A stretch of DNA of 7,997 nt from an uncultured Anaerovibrio sp. (GCA_934196075.1 CAKPVW010000068.1:1-7997), one strand, 5' to 3'; shown: positions 1-7,086, numbered from the stretch's first letter. Made by a program: numbers and translations. The notes: generated by a model not told the origin, from the letters alone.

Positions 1-12
1 CCATCTGCTGTT

Positions 13-77
13 CTATTCCAGCCAATTCGCAAAATCTTCAAATTGTGTCAAGGCGAGAAATTGCTGTGAATACACTA
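13..77 (-). pseudogene. C-terminal remnant resembling Rpn/PD-(D/E)XK transposase-like nuclease
   Basis: The minus strand reads an open frame ending LALTQFEDFANWLE and a TAG stop at 13-15. The pattern L-x-x-T-x-x-E-D-x-x-x-W-L is what I remember from the C-terminal DUF4351-like tail of Rpn-family recombination-promoting nucleases (PD-(D/E)XK transposase relatives). The frame continues upstream into the long palindrome that begins near 69 and hits a stop near 133, so no full gene exists inside the window. I infer an old gene whose 5' part was deleted or displaced by the palindrome. The match rests on about 14 residues and could be chance. Confidence 0.3.
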
Positions 78-265
78 ACTGAGAGGCATGGCATGTACCC
101 TTCCATGGCATATTAATGCGCCTCGCTTCTTAACGAATTCAAACCATAAAAAGATGAACTTAGTGAATCTTTTTATGCGGTTGAATGAGTTTAGCAGCGT
201 GAGGCACATTTATATAGCGCGAGCGTGCCGGGAAGGGTATTTGCCATGCCTCAGTAAACAGTATT
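69..265. repeat. Long imperfect palindrome, MITE-like
   Basis: The two halves are imperfect reverse complements. Outer arms: 78-104 against 231-255 agree at 24 positions with one 2-base gap, and AATAC at 69-73 matches the complement of 261-265. Middle arms: 111-143 pairs with roughly 180-216, with shared blocks such as AATG, GCCTC and ATTCAA. The centre is an 11-bp perfect stem, CATAAAAAGAT at 145-155 and its complement at 167-177, around an 11-base loop. RNA from either strand would fold into one long hairpin. No transposase is present, so a non-autonomous miniature inverted-repeat element or fused transposon ends is the likeliest reading. Open frames through it look like shadows. Confidence 0.7.
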
Positions 266-473
266 GTGAACAATCTATAACCTCTACAAATCAGAAATTA
301 CGCACAAAATTCACGATTTTCTCAAACTGCTCTCTAGGCAGCAAATATGAAAAATCCCTATAAATCTCATATAACAGGCGGACAAAATATTTTTTGATAT
401 GCTTATCTGCCAGCCTATCAATATAACAATCAATTGGTACAATAATATGACTGCCAAAATTTTGCCACCAAAA
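266..473. other. Intergenic stretch with no supported gene
   Basis: AT-rich sequence between the palindrome and the operon terminator. On the minus strand a frame stays open from the terminator to a TGA at 291, ending LPREQFEKIVNFVRNF. Its only ATG (504-506) lies in front of the terminator hairpin, so its first ~13 residues are encoded by the hairpin itself, and no Shine-Dalgarno sequence or later start is visible. The composition (many aromatic and charged residues) is protein-like, so it may be a decayed gene tail. I do not recognise it. Confidence 0.3.
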
Positions 474-501
474 TACTGCCTCCCAAAATTGAGAGGCAGT
501 A
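474..501 (-). terminator. Rho-independent terminator of the nucleoside operon
   Basis: TACTGCCTC at 474-482 is the exact reverse complement of GAGGCAGTA at 493-501, giving a 9-bp stem with a 10-base loop. Read on the minus strand the stem is followed by TTTTGG, and it begins 13 bases after the cdd stop codon. Position and structure fit an intrinsic terminator closing the operon. Confidence 0.8.
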
Positions 502-514
502 CCCATATCTGATT

Positions 515-931
515 TTATTTTCCCAAATTCTCTGGCCCAAAGCTTTCTGGCAAAAGCTGCTCCAATGTATAAACCAGCTCTCCCCCCTGACCATCATCCA
601 GAATAATCTCAAAGCTATCTGGAGTGCAGAATTCCCGCATTACCTGACGGCATACACCACAAGGAGCACAGGTAGCATTAGCCTCCTGTCCCTCTGGCCC
701 GCCGACAATGGCGATTCGGGTAAATTCTCTTTCTCCTTCATAAACAGCCTTGAAGAATGCTGTTCTCTCAGCACAGTTAGTTGGGCCATAGGCAGCATTT
801 TCAATATTACACCCATGATAGATTTTGCCAGCCTTGGTTTCCAAAGCCGCCCCTACCTGAAAATGAGAATAAGGAGTATAAGCATGAAGTCTTGCCTTTT
901 TTGCCTCTGCAATCAACTCTCCATTAGTCAT
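515..931 (-). CDS. cdd: Cytidine deaminase
   Basis: Hydrolytic deamination of cytidine and deoxycytidine to uridine and deoxyuridine in the cytoplasm, feeding Udp encoded upstream in the same operon. The 138-residue length fits the small homotetrameric class. The zinc site is complete: C53-A-E55 in NCAERTAFF supplies the first cysteine ligand and the catalytic glutamate, and PCGVC supplies C91 and C94. The substrate-binding block AYTPYSHFQVGAAL is near the N-terminus (17-30). The ATG lies 2 bases after the deoC stop, and its Shine-Dalgarno (GAGGG) is made from the last deoC codons, so translation is probably coupled. It is the last gene of the operon and is followed at once by a terminator. 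Confidence 0.97.
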   Translation of the reverse strand: MTNGELIAEAKKARLHAYTPYSHFQVGAALETKAGKIYHGCNIENAAYGPTNCAERTAFFKAVYEGEREFTRIAIVGGPEGQEANATCAPCGVCRQVMREFCTPDSFEIILDDGQGGELVYTLEQLLPESFGPENLGK

Positions 932-933
932 AA

Positions 934-1587
934 TCAGCCCTCGCTTTTCATAATCTTCACCAGACGGCTGGTACCCAGACGGTCAGCTCCCAGCTCAATA
1001 AACTTCTCTGCATCTGCAAAGGAGGAAATACCACCAGCAGCCTTTACCTGCACATCCTTGCCTACATGCTCCCGCATCAGCTTTACATCCTCAAAGGTAG
1101 CACCAGCAGTAGAGAAGCCAGTAGAGGTTTTGATATACTCCGCCCCAGCCTTGGTTACCAGCTCACAGGCCTTGATTTTTTCTGCCTCAGTCAAAAGGCA
1201 GGTTTCAATAATAACCTTCAACAGCTTGCCCTTACAGGCCTGATGAATCTGACGGATTTCCTCCTCCACCTCATCATAACGGCCATCCTTCAGGAAGCCA
1301 ATATTGATAACCATATCAACCTCATCAGCCCCATTAGCCACAGCATCCCCAGCCTCAAAAACCTTGGTTGCCATAGTGCTATAGCCATTAGGGAAGCCAA
1401 TAACGGTACAGATAGGCAGCTTGCCCTGAACATATTCTGCCGCCTGCTTTACATAAGCAGCAGGAATACAGGCAGAGGCAACCTCATATTTCATGGCATC
1501 ATCCAGAATCTGCTTAATATCTTCCCAGGTAGCCACCTGAGCCAGCAGTGTATGATCTACCTTGCTTAAAACTTCCTTTTTATCCAT
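934..1587 (-). CDS. deoC: Deoxyribose-phosphate aldolase
   Basis: Class I aldolase that cleaves 2-deoxyribose-5-phosphate to acetaldehyde and glyceraldehyde-3-phosphate, the step linking deoxynucleoside breakdown to glycolysis. The protein is 217 residues, normal for the short bacterial DeoC. The Schiff-base lysine is K153 in YIKTSTGF, the helper lysine K182 is in VKAAGGI, and D90 lies in [10 protein letters not shown]; these are the family's hallmark blocks. I chose the ATG at 1587 because AAGGAG stands 8 bases before it. A GTG two codons earlier (1593) is only 2 bases from that site. The gene follows deoB after 12 bases and abuts cdd. Confidence 0.97.
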   Translation of the reverse strand: MDKKEVLSKVDHTLLAQVATWEDIKQILDDAMKYEVASACIPAAYVKQAAEYVQGKLPICTVIGFPNGYSTMATKVFEAGDAVANGADEVDMVINIGFLKDGRYDEVEEEIRQIHQACKGKLLKVIIETCLLTEAEKIKACELVTKAGAEYIKTSTGFSTAGATFEDVKLMREHVGKDVQVKAAGGISSFADAEKFIELGADRLGTSRLVKIMKSEG

Positions 1588-1599
1588 AAACACTTCTCC

Positions 1600-2796
1600 T
1601 TAAACCAATTTATCTAAAACAGAATAACCAATGGTGCCCGCAGGCATATCCACCTCAAAATTATCCGCAATGGTTGCACCAATAACCGCAAAGGTATCGC
1701 TTTCTGGCAGCTGGCCATTTTCCTTCATGGATGGAGAATAGGCAATAAATGGCACCTTTTCTCTAGTATGGTCCGTACCGGTGTGGGTTGGATCATTGCC
1801 GTGATCTGCCGTAATAATCAGCAAATCATCCTCTCGCAATAATGGCAGTAATTCTCCCAGCTTCACATCGAATTTTTCCAGTTCCTGAGCATAACCCTCT
1901 GGATTTCTCCGATGGCCCCACAGAGCATCAAAATCCACCAGATTGACAAAACACAAACCTGTGAAATCTCTCTGGGCAATTTCAACAGTCTGCTCCATGC
2001 CATGCACAGAGCTTTTAGACTTGTTAGCCTCAGTAATGCCCTCACCATCAAAAATATCCGCAATCTTGCCCACGGAAATCACATCGTAACCTTTGTCCTT
2101 CAAGGCATTAAGAGCTGTTCTGCCATAAGGCTTCAAGGCATAGTCATGACGGTTGCTGGTACGCTTGAACTCGCCCTTTTTCTTGCCCACATACGGACGA
2201 GCAATAATACGGCCTACCTTCCACTCATCCTTCATGGTAATTTCCCTGGCAATTTCACAGCAGCGATAAAGCTCCTCCAAACCAAAGGTTTCCTCATTAC
2301 CACAAATCTGCAGCACAGAGTCTGCCGAAGTATATACAATCATATGACCTGTGGCAATTTCTTCCTCTGCCAGCTCATCCAAAATAGCCGTACCACTGGC
2401 CGCCTTGTTGCCAATAACCTTGTGCCCAGTACGCTTTTCCAGCTCCGCAATCAGCTCTGGTGGAAAACCGCTATCAGTAAAGGTCTTGAAAGGCTTGGTA
2501 ATATGCAAACCCATCATTTCCCAATGACCTGTCATAGTGTCCTTGCCTGTGCTGGCCTCCCGCAATTTGCCATAATGAGCCAAAGGCTTTTCCACTGCCT
2601 CTACCTGCTTCAGGGGATGGAGATTGGCCATGCCCAGCTTCTGCAAATTGGGAATGACAAAGCTATCCACACTTTCGGAAATATGGCCCAGGGTATCAGT
2701 TCCTGCATCACCATATTCAGCGGCATCCGGCATAGCGCCAGCCCCTAGTGAATCAATTACAATGGTAAAAATCCGCTTATATTTTTTCACACTCAT
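1600..2796 (-). CDS. deoB: Phosphopentomutase
   Basis: Interconverts ribose-1-phosphate or deoxyribose-1-phosphate with the 5-phosphates, bridging the phosphorylase Udp and the aldolase DeoC. The 398-residue protein belongs to the alkaline phosphatase superfamily. Visible landmarks are the metal-binding [12 protein letters not shown] (D15), the [13 protein letters not shown] block with T87, corresponding to the threonine phosphorylated in Bacillus phosphopentomutase, and the C-terminal metal cluster [16 protein letters not shown]. The start ATG follows GCGGGG by 7 bases. It lies 46 bases after nupC, the largest gap between operon genes, and I see no clear promoter or terminator in that gap. 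Confidence 0.97.
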   Translation of the reverse strand: MSVKKYKRIFTIVIDSLGAGAMPDAAEYGDAGTDTLGHISESVDSFVIPNLQKLGMANLHPLKQVEAVEKPLAHYGKLREASTGKDTMTGHWEMMGLHITKPFKTFTDSGFPPELIAELEKRTGHKVIGNKAASGTAILDELAEEEIATGHMIVYTSADSVLQICGNEETFGLEELYRCCEIAREITMKDEWKVGRIIARPYVGKKKGEFKRTSNRHDYALKPYGRTALNALKDKGYDVISVGKIADIFDGEGITEANKSKSSVHGMEQTVEIAQRDFTGLCFVNLVDFDALWGHRRNPEGYAQELEKFDVKLGELLPLLREDDLLIITADHGNDPTHTGTDHTREKVPFIAYSPSMKENGQLPESDTFAVIGATIADNFEVDMPAGTIGYSVLDKLV

Positions 2797-2842
2797 TTTT
2801 CAACCCCGCTTTCCATATATCGTCATAATAGACATGGTATAT

Positions 2843-4039
2843 CTAGAAAAGAGCCACTAAGCCGCAAAGCATCGCACTGAGAATGCTTAACAGCATACCG
2901 CCCAGCATAGCACGCACTACAATCCGGGAAAGCACACCCTTTTTCTCAGGACACAATGCACCAATACCACCGATGCAGATGCCCATACTGCTAACATTGG
3001 CAAAGCCTGCCAGAGAAATGGCACACATCATAGCAGTTCTGGAATCCAATGTGCTGATATATGCTCCCAGTGTACCAAAGGCTACGAACTCGTTAAGAGC
3101 TAGCTTCTGGCCCAGCAAAGTACCTTCCTGCATAGCAGTTACAGTATCAAAGCCCATGAGATAACCAAATGGACAGAATACATAACCAAAAATCATTTCC
3201 AGGCTAAGTCCGGCAAAGCCCAGAATCATATTTACCAAAGCCACCATGCCGATAACCGCAATCAGAGCCACACAGATACCCAGAACCACCTGCAGACCTA
3301 CACCGGCACCATTCATAATAGCTTCAATGGCATTGGTATTTCCACCCTTGTTATCAATTTTCAGATTATCCACGCTGTTACAGGTTTCCATCTCAGGCAG
3401 AATCATCTTGGCAATGAGAATACTGCCTACTGGTACCAGCATGCTGGCCATCAGAAGATAATCCATTGGAATACCCATGGATACATAGGCGGTGAGAATG
3501 GATACATCCATACTGCCCATACCAGCTACCAGGATAACAAAAATCTCACTTTCCGTCATGCGGCCAATGTATTTGCTAATCAATACAGGGCTGCTGGTTT
3601 GGCCCAGGAACATATTGGCAGTGGCCACAAAGCTCTCTACCTCTGTGGAACCTACCAGCTTCTTAACCAACCGGCCCAAATGGGTAACGATAAAGCCCAA
3701 AGCCCCAATATAGTAAAGGAACTCTACCAAAGCAGATACGAAAATAATATTTCCCAGTGATGCTACCGCAAAGACAAACATCTTGGATGTATCTGCCAAA
3801 TCACCAAAGACAAAGGATACACCATCCTTACCGCAGTTTACCACGGCAGTAACGCCATCAGAAAGAATGGAAATAACCTGCTGTCCCAAAGGAACCTTTA
3901 CAATAAACACAGCCAACAACAGCTGAATAACAAAGGCCTTGCCAATAAGCTTCCAGTTAATGGACTTCCGCTGCCAGGAAAGAAGCCAGCAGATGCCAAA
4001 GACTACCAAAATGCCTAATAAATTAAATGCTAACTGCAT
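2843..4039 (-). CDS. nupC: Concentrative nucleoside transporter (CNT family)
   Basis: Cytoplasmic membrane symporter importing nucleosides with H+ or Na+, providing substrate for the rest of the operon. The 398-residue protein is almost entirely hydrophobic segments. It starts with LAFNLLGILVVFGICWLL followed by a short basic loop (WQRKSINWK), as NupC proteins do, and carries CNT-type blocks such as GMGSMDVSILTAYVSMGIP and, near the C-terminus, GFANVSSMGICIGGIGALCPEKKG. The ATG at 4039 has GGAGG 8 bases upstream. A GTG immediately before it (4042) would add one residue. It follows udp after 20 bases. Which nucleosides it prefers cannot be told from sequence. Confidence 0.93.
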   Translation of the reverse strand: MQLAFNLLGILVVFGICWLLSWQRKSINWKLIGKAFVIQLLLAVFIVKVPLGQQVISILSDGVTAVVNCGKDGVSFVFGDLADTSKMFVFAVASLGNIIFVSALVEFLYYIGALGFIVTHLGRLVKKLVGSTEVESFVATANMFLGQTSSPVLISKYIGRMTESEIFVILVAGMGSMDVSILTAYVSMGIPMDYLLMASMLVPVGSILIAKMILPEMETCNSVDNLKIDNKGGNTNAIEAIMNGAGVGLQVVLGICVALIAVIGMVALVNMILGFAGLSLEMIFGYVFCPFGYLMGFDTVTAMQEGTLLGQKLALNEFVAFGTLGAYISTLDSRTAMMCAISLAGFANVSSMGICIGGIGALCPEKKGVLSRIVVRAMLGGMLLSILSAMLCGLVALF

Positions 4040-4059
4040 CACCTTGTCCTCCGCTGCCC

Positions 4060-4839
4060 TTATTTATTCTTATCTTCTTTAATCAAGGTACGAATAGCCT
4101 CAACAGCCACCTTGATAGCCGCCTCTGTGTCATGGACAATAGGATTCTCCATGCCCAGAGCATTCCGCTCCTGATTGCCTACTACCAGGAAATCAGAGCC
4201 GCAGCGTACCTTCAAATGGCTGGCTACAATAAATAAAGCTGCAGATTCCATTTCAGAAGCCTTGGTGCCCAAACGCTTCCAAGCTTCCCATTTGTTCAAA
4301 AGCTCATAGCTTACTGGCATAATCTCAGGATCATGCTGACCATAAAAAGCATCCTTGCACTGTACCACACCAGCATGGTAGTTCATGCCCAAGGTCTTAC
4401 AGGCTTTTACCAAAGCATTGGTAACATCCAAATCTGCCACAGCAGGGAACTCAATAGGGGCATATTCCTTGCTGGTGCCCTCCATGCGAATAGCGCCAGT
4501 TGCAACTACAATATCCCCACCCTTTACATCCAAATCAATACCGCCACAGGTACCTACCCGCAGGAAGGTATCTGCACCGCATTTTACCAGCTCCTCCATA
4601 GCAATGGAAGCAGATGGACCGCCAATACCTGTGGAAGTTACACTAACCTTTTCCCCATCAAGATAACCGGTGTAGGTAACATACTCTCTGTTATCAGCAA
4701 TCAGCTTGGCATCATCAAAATGTGCAGCAATCTTGGCGCTGCGCTTAGGATCTCCCGGCAAAATAACATATTTGCCTACATCCCCTGGACGAATCTGTAC
4801 ATGATACTGTAATCCTTCTTCACCTGAATAGTTCTGCAT
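4060..4839 (-). CDS. udp: Uridine phosphorylase
   Basis: Reversible phosphorolysis of uridine (often deoxyuridine too) to uracil and (deoxy)ribose-1-phosphate in the cytoplasm. The 259-residue protein belongs to nucleoside phosphorylase family I. Phosphate-binding landmarks are PGDPKR (28-33), [16 protein letters not shown] (69-84) and LRVGTCGG (R94). The ribose-binding EMES is at 196-199, and [10 protein letters not shown] at 127-136 is typical of Udp rather than DeoD. After FYGQ (165-168) the loop reads HDPEI, without the arginine that follows the uracil-contacting glutamine in E. coli Udp. The ATG has a strong purine-rich site (GAGGGGGAG) 6 bases upstream. It is the first gene of the salvage operon, and the regulator gene lies just upstream on the same strand. 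Confidence 0.92.
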   Translation of the reverse strand: MQNYSGEEGLQYHVQIRPGDVGKYVILPGDPKRSAKIAAHFDDAKLIADNREYVTYTGYLDGEKVSVTSTGIGGPSASIAMEELVKCGADTFLRVGTCGGIDLDVKGGDIVVATGAIRMEGTSKEYAPIEFPAVADLDVTNALVKACKTLGMNYHAGVVQCKDAFYGQHDPEIMPVSYELLNKWEAWKRLGTKASEMESAALFIVASHLKVRCGSDFLVVGNQERNALGMENPIVHDTEAAIKVAVEAIRTLIKEDKNK

Positions 4840-4872
4840 AATAAGCTCCCCCTCTTATCTAATACCTGCTCT

Positions 4873-4897
4873 TTTTCCTATTTCCCTATTTCCCCTA
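4873..4897 (-). repeat. Purine-rich triple repeat in the udp leader
   Basis: On the plus strand TTTTCCTA, TTTCCCTA and TTTCCCCTA stand in tandem, so the minus-strand transcript carries TAGGGGAAA-TAGGGAAA-TAGGAAAA. The restored reading frame of the upstream regulator would stop at the first TAG of this run. No convincing -35/-10 pair or hairpin is visible between it and udp, so udp may be transcribed from the regulator's promoter or from a weak promoter I cannot see. Confidence 0.5.
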
Positions 4898-5017
4898 TGT
4901 CTCTGCTTCCAAAATCTCTGCTAGACTTTCCTTCATTAGCTCATACTGCTGTTGATTTACAGTTAGCTTACTGCGAGAGCGGCTGAGCATCCCCTGAGAC
5001 TCCAGCTTTTGGACAGC
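4895..5017 (-). pseudogene. Out-of-frame C-terminus of the Crp/Fnr-type regulator
   Basis: This stretch is read in a different frame from the rest of the regulator gene. Starting at 5017 it encodes AVQKLESQGMLSRSRSKL and continues to a TAG at 4895-4897, exactly the end of the recognition helix and the beta-wing expected of a Crp-family DNA-binding domain. Removing two bases (CG at 5021-5022) turns ACC-CGC-GGG into ACC-CGG-GCT and joins the two frames into a 243-residue protein of normal family length. See the finding on the frameshift. Confidence 0.75.
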
Positions 5018-5628
5018 CCGCGGGTAATGGTTTTGACGCTAAGGCCAGTATAATCTGACAGCTTTTGCCTATCATTGGCAATAGTCAATTCCCCTGCCAC
5101 TTCCTGCTGTTCAAACATAATGGTCAACAGCATAATCAATCTATCAGCTCCCTGCAAAAACAGGAAAACCCGATTGTTGCGAGCCTGCTCTAGTAGATAC
5201 TGCCCCATCAGCTTTGCCTCATGGCCCAGGGACCAGATGTCAGATTTTATCCATTTAGCAAACTGTCCCTTGGGTATCTTCAAGACGATACAATCCGTAA
5301 CAGTCTGCAAGGAGGTCTGATAGGTATCAAAATCCATGATAACCTCCATGCCCCCATAGGCATATACATCCGTAAAAATCATAAAATCAAAGGATACCCC
5401 TAGGATTCTGTAATCTGTGCCCTTGATAATGCCGCTACCAATAAAATAAATGGTATCCACCGGGTCCCCAGCCTTGATAAAGGTGGTTTCCTTGGGCATA
5501 TTTTCTACTTGGAAGGAATCCAACAGCCACAAAGGTGCATTTTGGAAATAGGTATAAAATTTTTCTCGCCGTTCTTTGGAAATTTTCTGAAGAAACGGTA
5601 AAACTTTGTCTAAATATTTGTTTTCCAT
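4963..5628 (-). CDS. Crp/Fnr-family transcriptional regulator, probably frameshifted near its end
   Basis: A cyclic-nucleotide-fold regulator by architecture: N-terminal beta-barrel (about 35-125, with IKAGDPVDTIYFIGSGIIKG), a long dimerisation helix (about 135-170) and a C-terminal helix-turn-helix (about 187-206, LSDYTGLSVKTITR). The canonical cAMP cassette (G-E-L plus R-x-A) is absent, since the matching stretch reads YGGMEVIMDFDTYQTSLQ, so the ligand is unknown. As sequenced the frame ends after 221 residues with a non-homologous tail (GLSKSWSLRGC and on). The true C-terminus lies in another frame (4895-5017). I prefer the ATG at 5628 because AGGA lies 9 bases before it. The ATG at 5655 has no ribosome site. 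Its place just upstream of udp suggests, but does not prove, control of the salvage operon. Confidence 0.85.
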   Translation of the reverse strand: MENKYLDKVLPFLQKISKERREKFYTYFQNAPLWLLDSFQVENMPKETTFIKAGDPVDTIYFIGSGIIKGTDYRILGVSFDFMIFTDVYAYGGMEVIMDFDTYQTSLQTVTDCIVLKIPKGQFAKWIKSDIWSLGHEAKLMGQYLLEQARNNRVFLFLQGADRLIMLLTIMFEQQEVAGELTIANDRQKLSDYTGLSVKTITRGLSKSWSLRGCSAALAVS

Positions 5629-5675
5629 AATATTATATCCTGTTTTTGCTAGCATTTCGGATTCATTACAAGGAT

Positions 5676-5704
5676 ATTATATGGTTTTTGAGAGGGTTTT
5701 GAAA
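5676..5704 (-). promoter_or_regulatory. Candidate promoter of the Crp/Fnr-type regulator
   Basis: On the minus strand TTTCAA (5699-5704), a 17-base spacer and a perfect TATAAT (5676-5681). The -35 is weak (3 of 6), which is what an activator-dependent promoter can look like. Transcription starting near 5669 would leave a leader of about 40 bases before the ATG at 5628. No terminator separates it from the glycosidase-like gene upstream, whose stop is at 5744. Confidence 0.5.
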
Positions 5705-5743
5705 GGCCATATGTCCCTTCAACTAAAATATTTAAAAATTATC

Positions 5744-6763
5744 TTATTTGCCATAGGACAGGGTTTCCGCCAAGGCTGGCCACACATCCTCTGTCTCCAA
5801 GGTACTGCGCCAATAGGCGCCTCCTGCCAGATTGTAGCGATTCACCAAGGAAGCCTTCAAGGCCAGAGAACGGCGATTTTCCTGCCATACCCGATAGCGG
5901 GTATTTTTCTCCTGATATTCAAAATAATACTGTCCCTCCTTGGGCAGCCACACAGGAACCAATCCCTTTTCCCGAATCACCTTGTCCGCCTGAGCCATAG
6001 ATAGAGTTTTGGCCTTAACCTTCCCCTTTGTCTCCTGCCAGGTACGCATATAAAGAGGCATACCCAAAATCAGCTTTTTCTCCGGCACGCCCTCCTGCAG
6101 GGTTTTCTGAATACCATCCTCCACCCAAGGCAGGGAAGCCACGGAGCCGCTAACCTCGGAACTAGCCCCGTGCTCATCATAGGCCATCAGCATCATGTAA
6201 TCCACCACCTCTGCTATGGCCTTTCGGTCATAGCATTTGGACCAATAACCGGAATTGCTGGGAATGGTCACATCTATGGAAATAATCAGTCCCTTAGGCT
6301 TCAAGGCCTTGCTAATCTCCTGCACGAAATCCGTCAGCTTGTCCTTGTCTGCTGGGTTGATATTTTCAAAATCCAGATTAAAACCATCCAGCTCATAATC
6401 CTTAGCCAGCTGCTCCATCTGAGCAATTACCCTTTTCCGAGCCATAGGATTGTCCAACAGCTTGCTGGTCATTTGGGGATCAAAATTGTTGGTAATCAAA
6501 GCCCACACCTGATACCCCTTGTTGTGAGCCTGACGGACATACTTTACACTGCCATGACGGGTTTCGATTTTGCCCTTAACATTCTCAATAATAAACCAGC
6601 TGGGAGATAATACATCAATTCCAGGCAATTTTTCCCGTTGTACCAGCCGGCTCTCCTTCTCCCCCGGGGCCTGCCAGTCCCATAGCACCCCCCAATTCCC
6701 CGCCGCAAAAGCACTCTCTGTCCACACCATCAGCAAACACAATAATATAAATATTCTTCTCAT
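5744..6763 (-). CDS. Secreted glycoside hydrolase family 18 protein
   Basis: A single-domain family 18 TIM-barrel protein of 339 residues, resembling the catalytic half of spore- and wall-associated glucosaminidases such as YaaH/SleL and YdhD. Residues 1-20 (MRRIF, a hydrophobic core, then AFA before AGNW) form a good signal peptide with a type I cleavage site, so it is exported. The catalytic signature is DGFNLDFE at 126-133, with D131 and the proton donor E133 present. MAYDEH at 193-198 supplies the conserved tyrosine of the active site. No LysM or surface-layer domain is attached, unlike many relatives. The ATG at 6763 stands 9 bases after GGGAG. A TTG at 6772 gives a longer frame but touches the ribosome site. 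Substrate is probably a peptidoglycan or chitin-type GlcNAc polymer, which sequence alone does not settle. Confidence 0.9.
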   Translation of the reverse strand: MRRIFILLCLLMVWTESAFAAGNWGVLWDWQAPGEKESRLVQREKLPGIDVLSPSWFIIENVKGKIETRHGSVKYVRQAHNKGYQVWALITNNFDPQMTSKLLDNPMARKRVIAQMEQLAKDYELDGFNLDFENINPADKDKLTDFVQEISKALKPKGLIISIDVTIPSNSGYWSKCYDRKAIAEVVDYMMLMAYDEHGASSEVSGSVASLPWVEDGIQKTLQEGVPEKKLILGMPLYMRTWQETKGKVKAKTLSMAQADKVIREKGLVPVWLPKEGQYYFEYQEKNTRYRVWQENRRSLALKASLVNRYNLAGGAYWRSTLETEDVWPALAETLSYGK

Positions 6764-6796
6764 ACACAACAACTCCCTTTTATGATATTATTCACT

Positions 6797-6824
6797 TTGA
6801 AATACACTTGTTTTATGATATAAT
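6797..6824 (+). promoter_or_regulatory. Promoter of the tiny membrane peptide gene
   Basis: TTGAAA at 6797-6802 and TATAAT at 6819-6824 with a 16-base spacer and a TG one base before the -10. Transcription would start near 6831 and give a leader of about 40 bases. It points away from the glycosidase-like gene, so it can only serve the short reading frame that follows. Confidence 0.75.
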
Positions 6825-6835
6825 TCTTATGTTGC

Positions 6836-6863
6836 CGCCTCTATTTCCACCCGGAAGGAGGTG
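6836..6863 (+). promoter_or_regulatory. Hairpin sequestering the Shine-Dalgarno of the membrane peptide
   Basis: In the leader RNA, UUCC (6845-6848) pairs with GGAA (6853-6856) across an ACCC loop, and CGCCUC (6836-6841) pairs with GAGGUG (6858-6863) including one G-U. The ribosome site GGAAGGAGGTG is therefore fully inside a stem. Buried ribosome sites are usual in type I toxin mRNAs. The fold was done by eye and has no computed energy. Confidence 0.55.
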
Positions 6864-6893
6864 TTACGCATGTTTGAATATAGCACATCATTT
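6863..6893 (+). repeat. Direct repeat copy 1, over the start codon of the membrane peptide
   Basis: GTTACGC (6863-6869) and AGCACATCATTT (6882-6893), separated by 12 bases that contain the ATG. The same two blocks recur in the same order at 7059-7086, 9 bases apart. Since the second copy is read from the minus strand as RNA, the two transcripts would be complementary here. Confidence 0.7.
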
Positions 6894-6956
6894 TTAATCT
6901 CTGTTATGGCAGGAATAGCCTGTCACTATATCTGCAAATGGCTAGACAGAAATTAA
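6870..6956 (+). CDS. 28-residue hydrophobic peptide, putative type I toxin
   Basis: ATG with AAGGAGGTG 6-8 bases upstream, a near-perfect Shine-Dalgarno. The peptide has a polar start (MFEYSTS), a hydrophobic core of about 15 residues and the ending HYICKWLDRN. I remember many unnamed small Firmicutes peptides ending in YICKWLD, usually with a strong hairpin terminator just behind, and this fits that unnamed group. One short membrane segment with a charged tail is the typical build of type I toxins such as Fst, TxpA or Ldr. Its own promoter, buried ribosome site, convergent antisense promoter and shared terminator support the toxin reading. Membrane action and toxicity are inference. Confidence 0.75.
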   Translation: MFEYSTSFLISVMAGIACHYICKWLDRN

Positions 6957-7002
6957 CTGGCAACTAACCTGAAGCTGATACGGCTTCCAAAATAAGGTAT
7001 AG

Positions 7003-7037
7003 CAAAGCCCCCACGACTGGTACTCGTGGGGGCTTTG
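7003..7037. terminator. Bidirectional hairpin terminator shared by peptide mRNA and antisense RNA
   Basis: A perfect 14-bp stem, CAAAGCCCCCACGA at 7003-7016 against 7024-7037, with the 7-base loop CTGGTAC. The stem carries AAA/TTT at its base, so it can work in both directions, though the U-tracts are short and interrupted. The plus-strand loop contains CUGG, which fits the YUNR U-turn pattern known to speed pairing of antisense RNAs. An inverted copy lies at 7341-7379. Confidence 0.8.
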
Positions 7038-7058
7038 TGTTACCTGTAGGCAACAACC

Positions 7059-7086
7059 GTTACGCTTGCCATACAGCACATCATTT
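7059..7086 (-). repeat. Direct repeat copy 2, at the 5' end of the antisense RNA
   Basis: On the plus strand GTTACGC (7059-7065) and AGCACATCATTT (7075-7086), repeating the blocks at 6863-6869 and 6882-6893. The base pattern ATAyAGCACATCATTT agrees at 15 of 16 positions. It lies within the first ~30 bases of the predicted minus-strand RNA. Confidence 0.7.

Noticed and set aside
88..363. 91-residue plus-strand reading frame
   Set aside because: It runs through the palindrome, has no ribosome site, and its sequence reflects the repeat arms.
1912..2748. 278-residue plus-strand reading frame opposite deoB
   Set aside because: Antisense shadow of a clearly identified phosphopentomutase gene. Similar shadows lie opposite deoC, nupC, udp and the GH18 gene.
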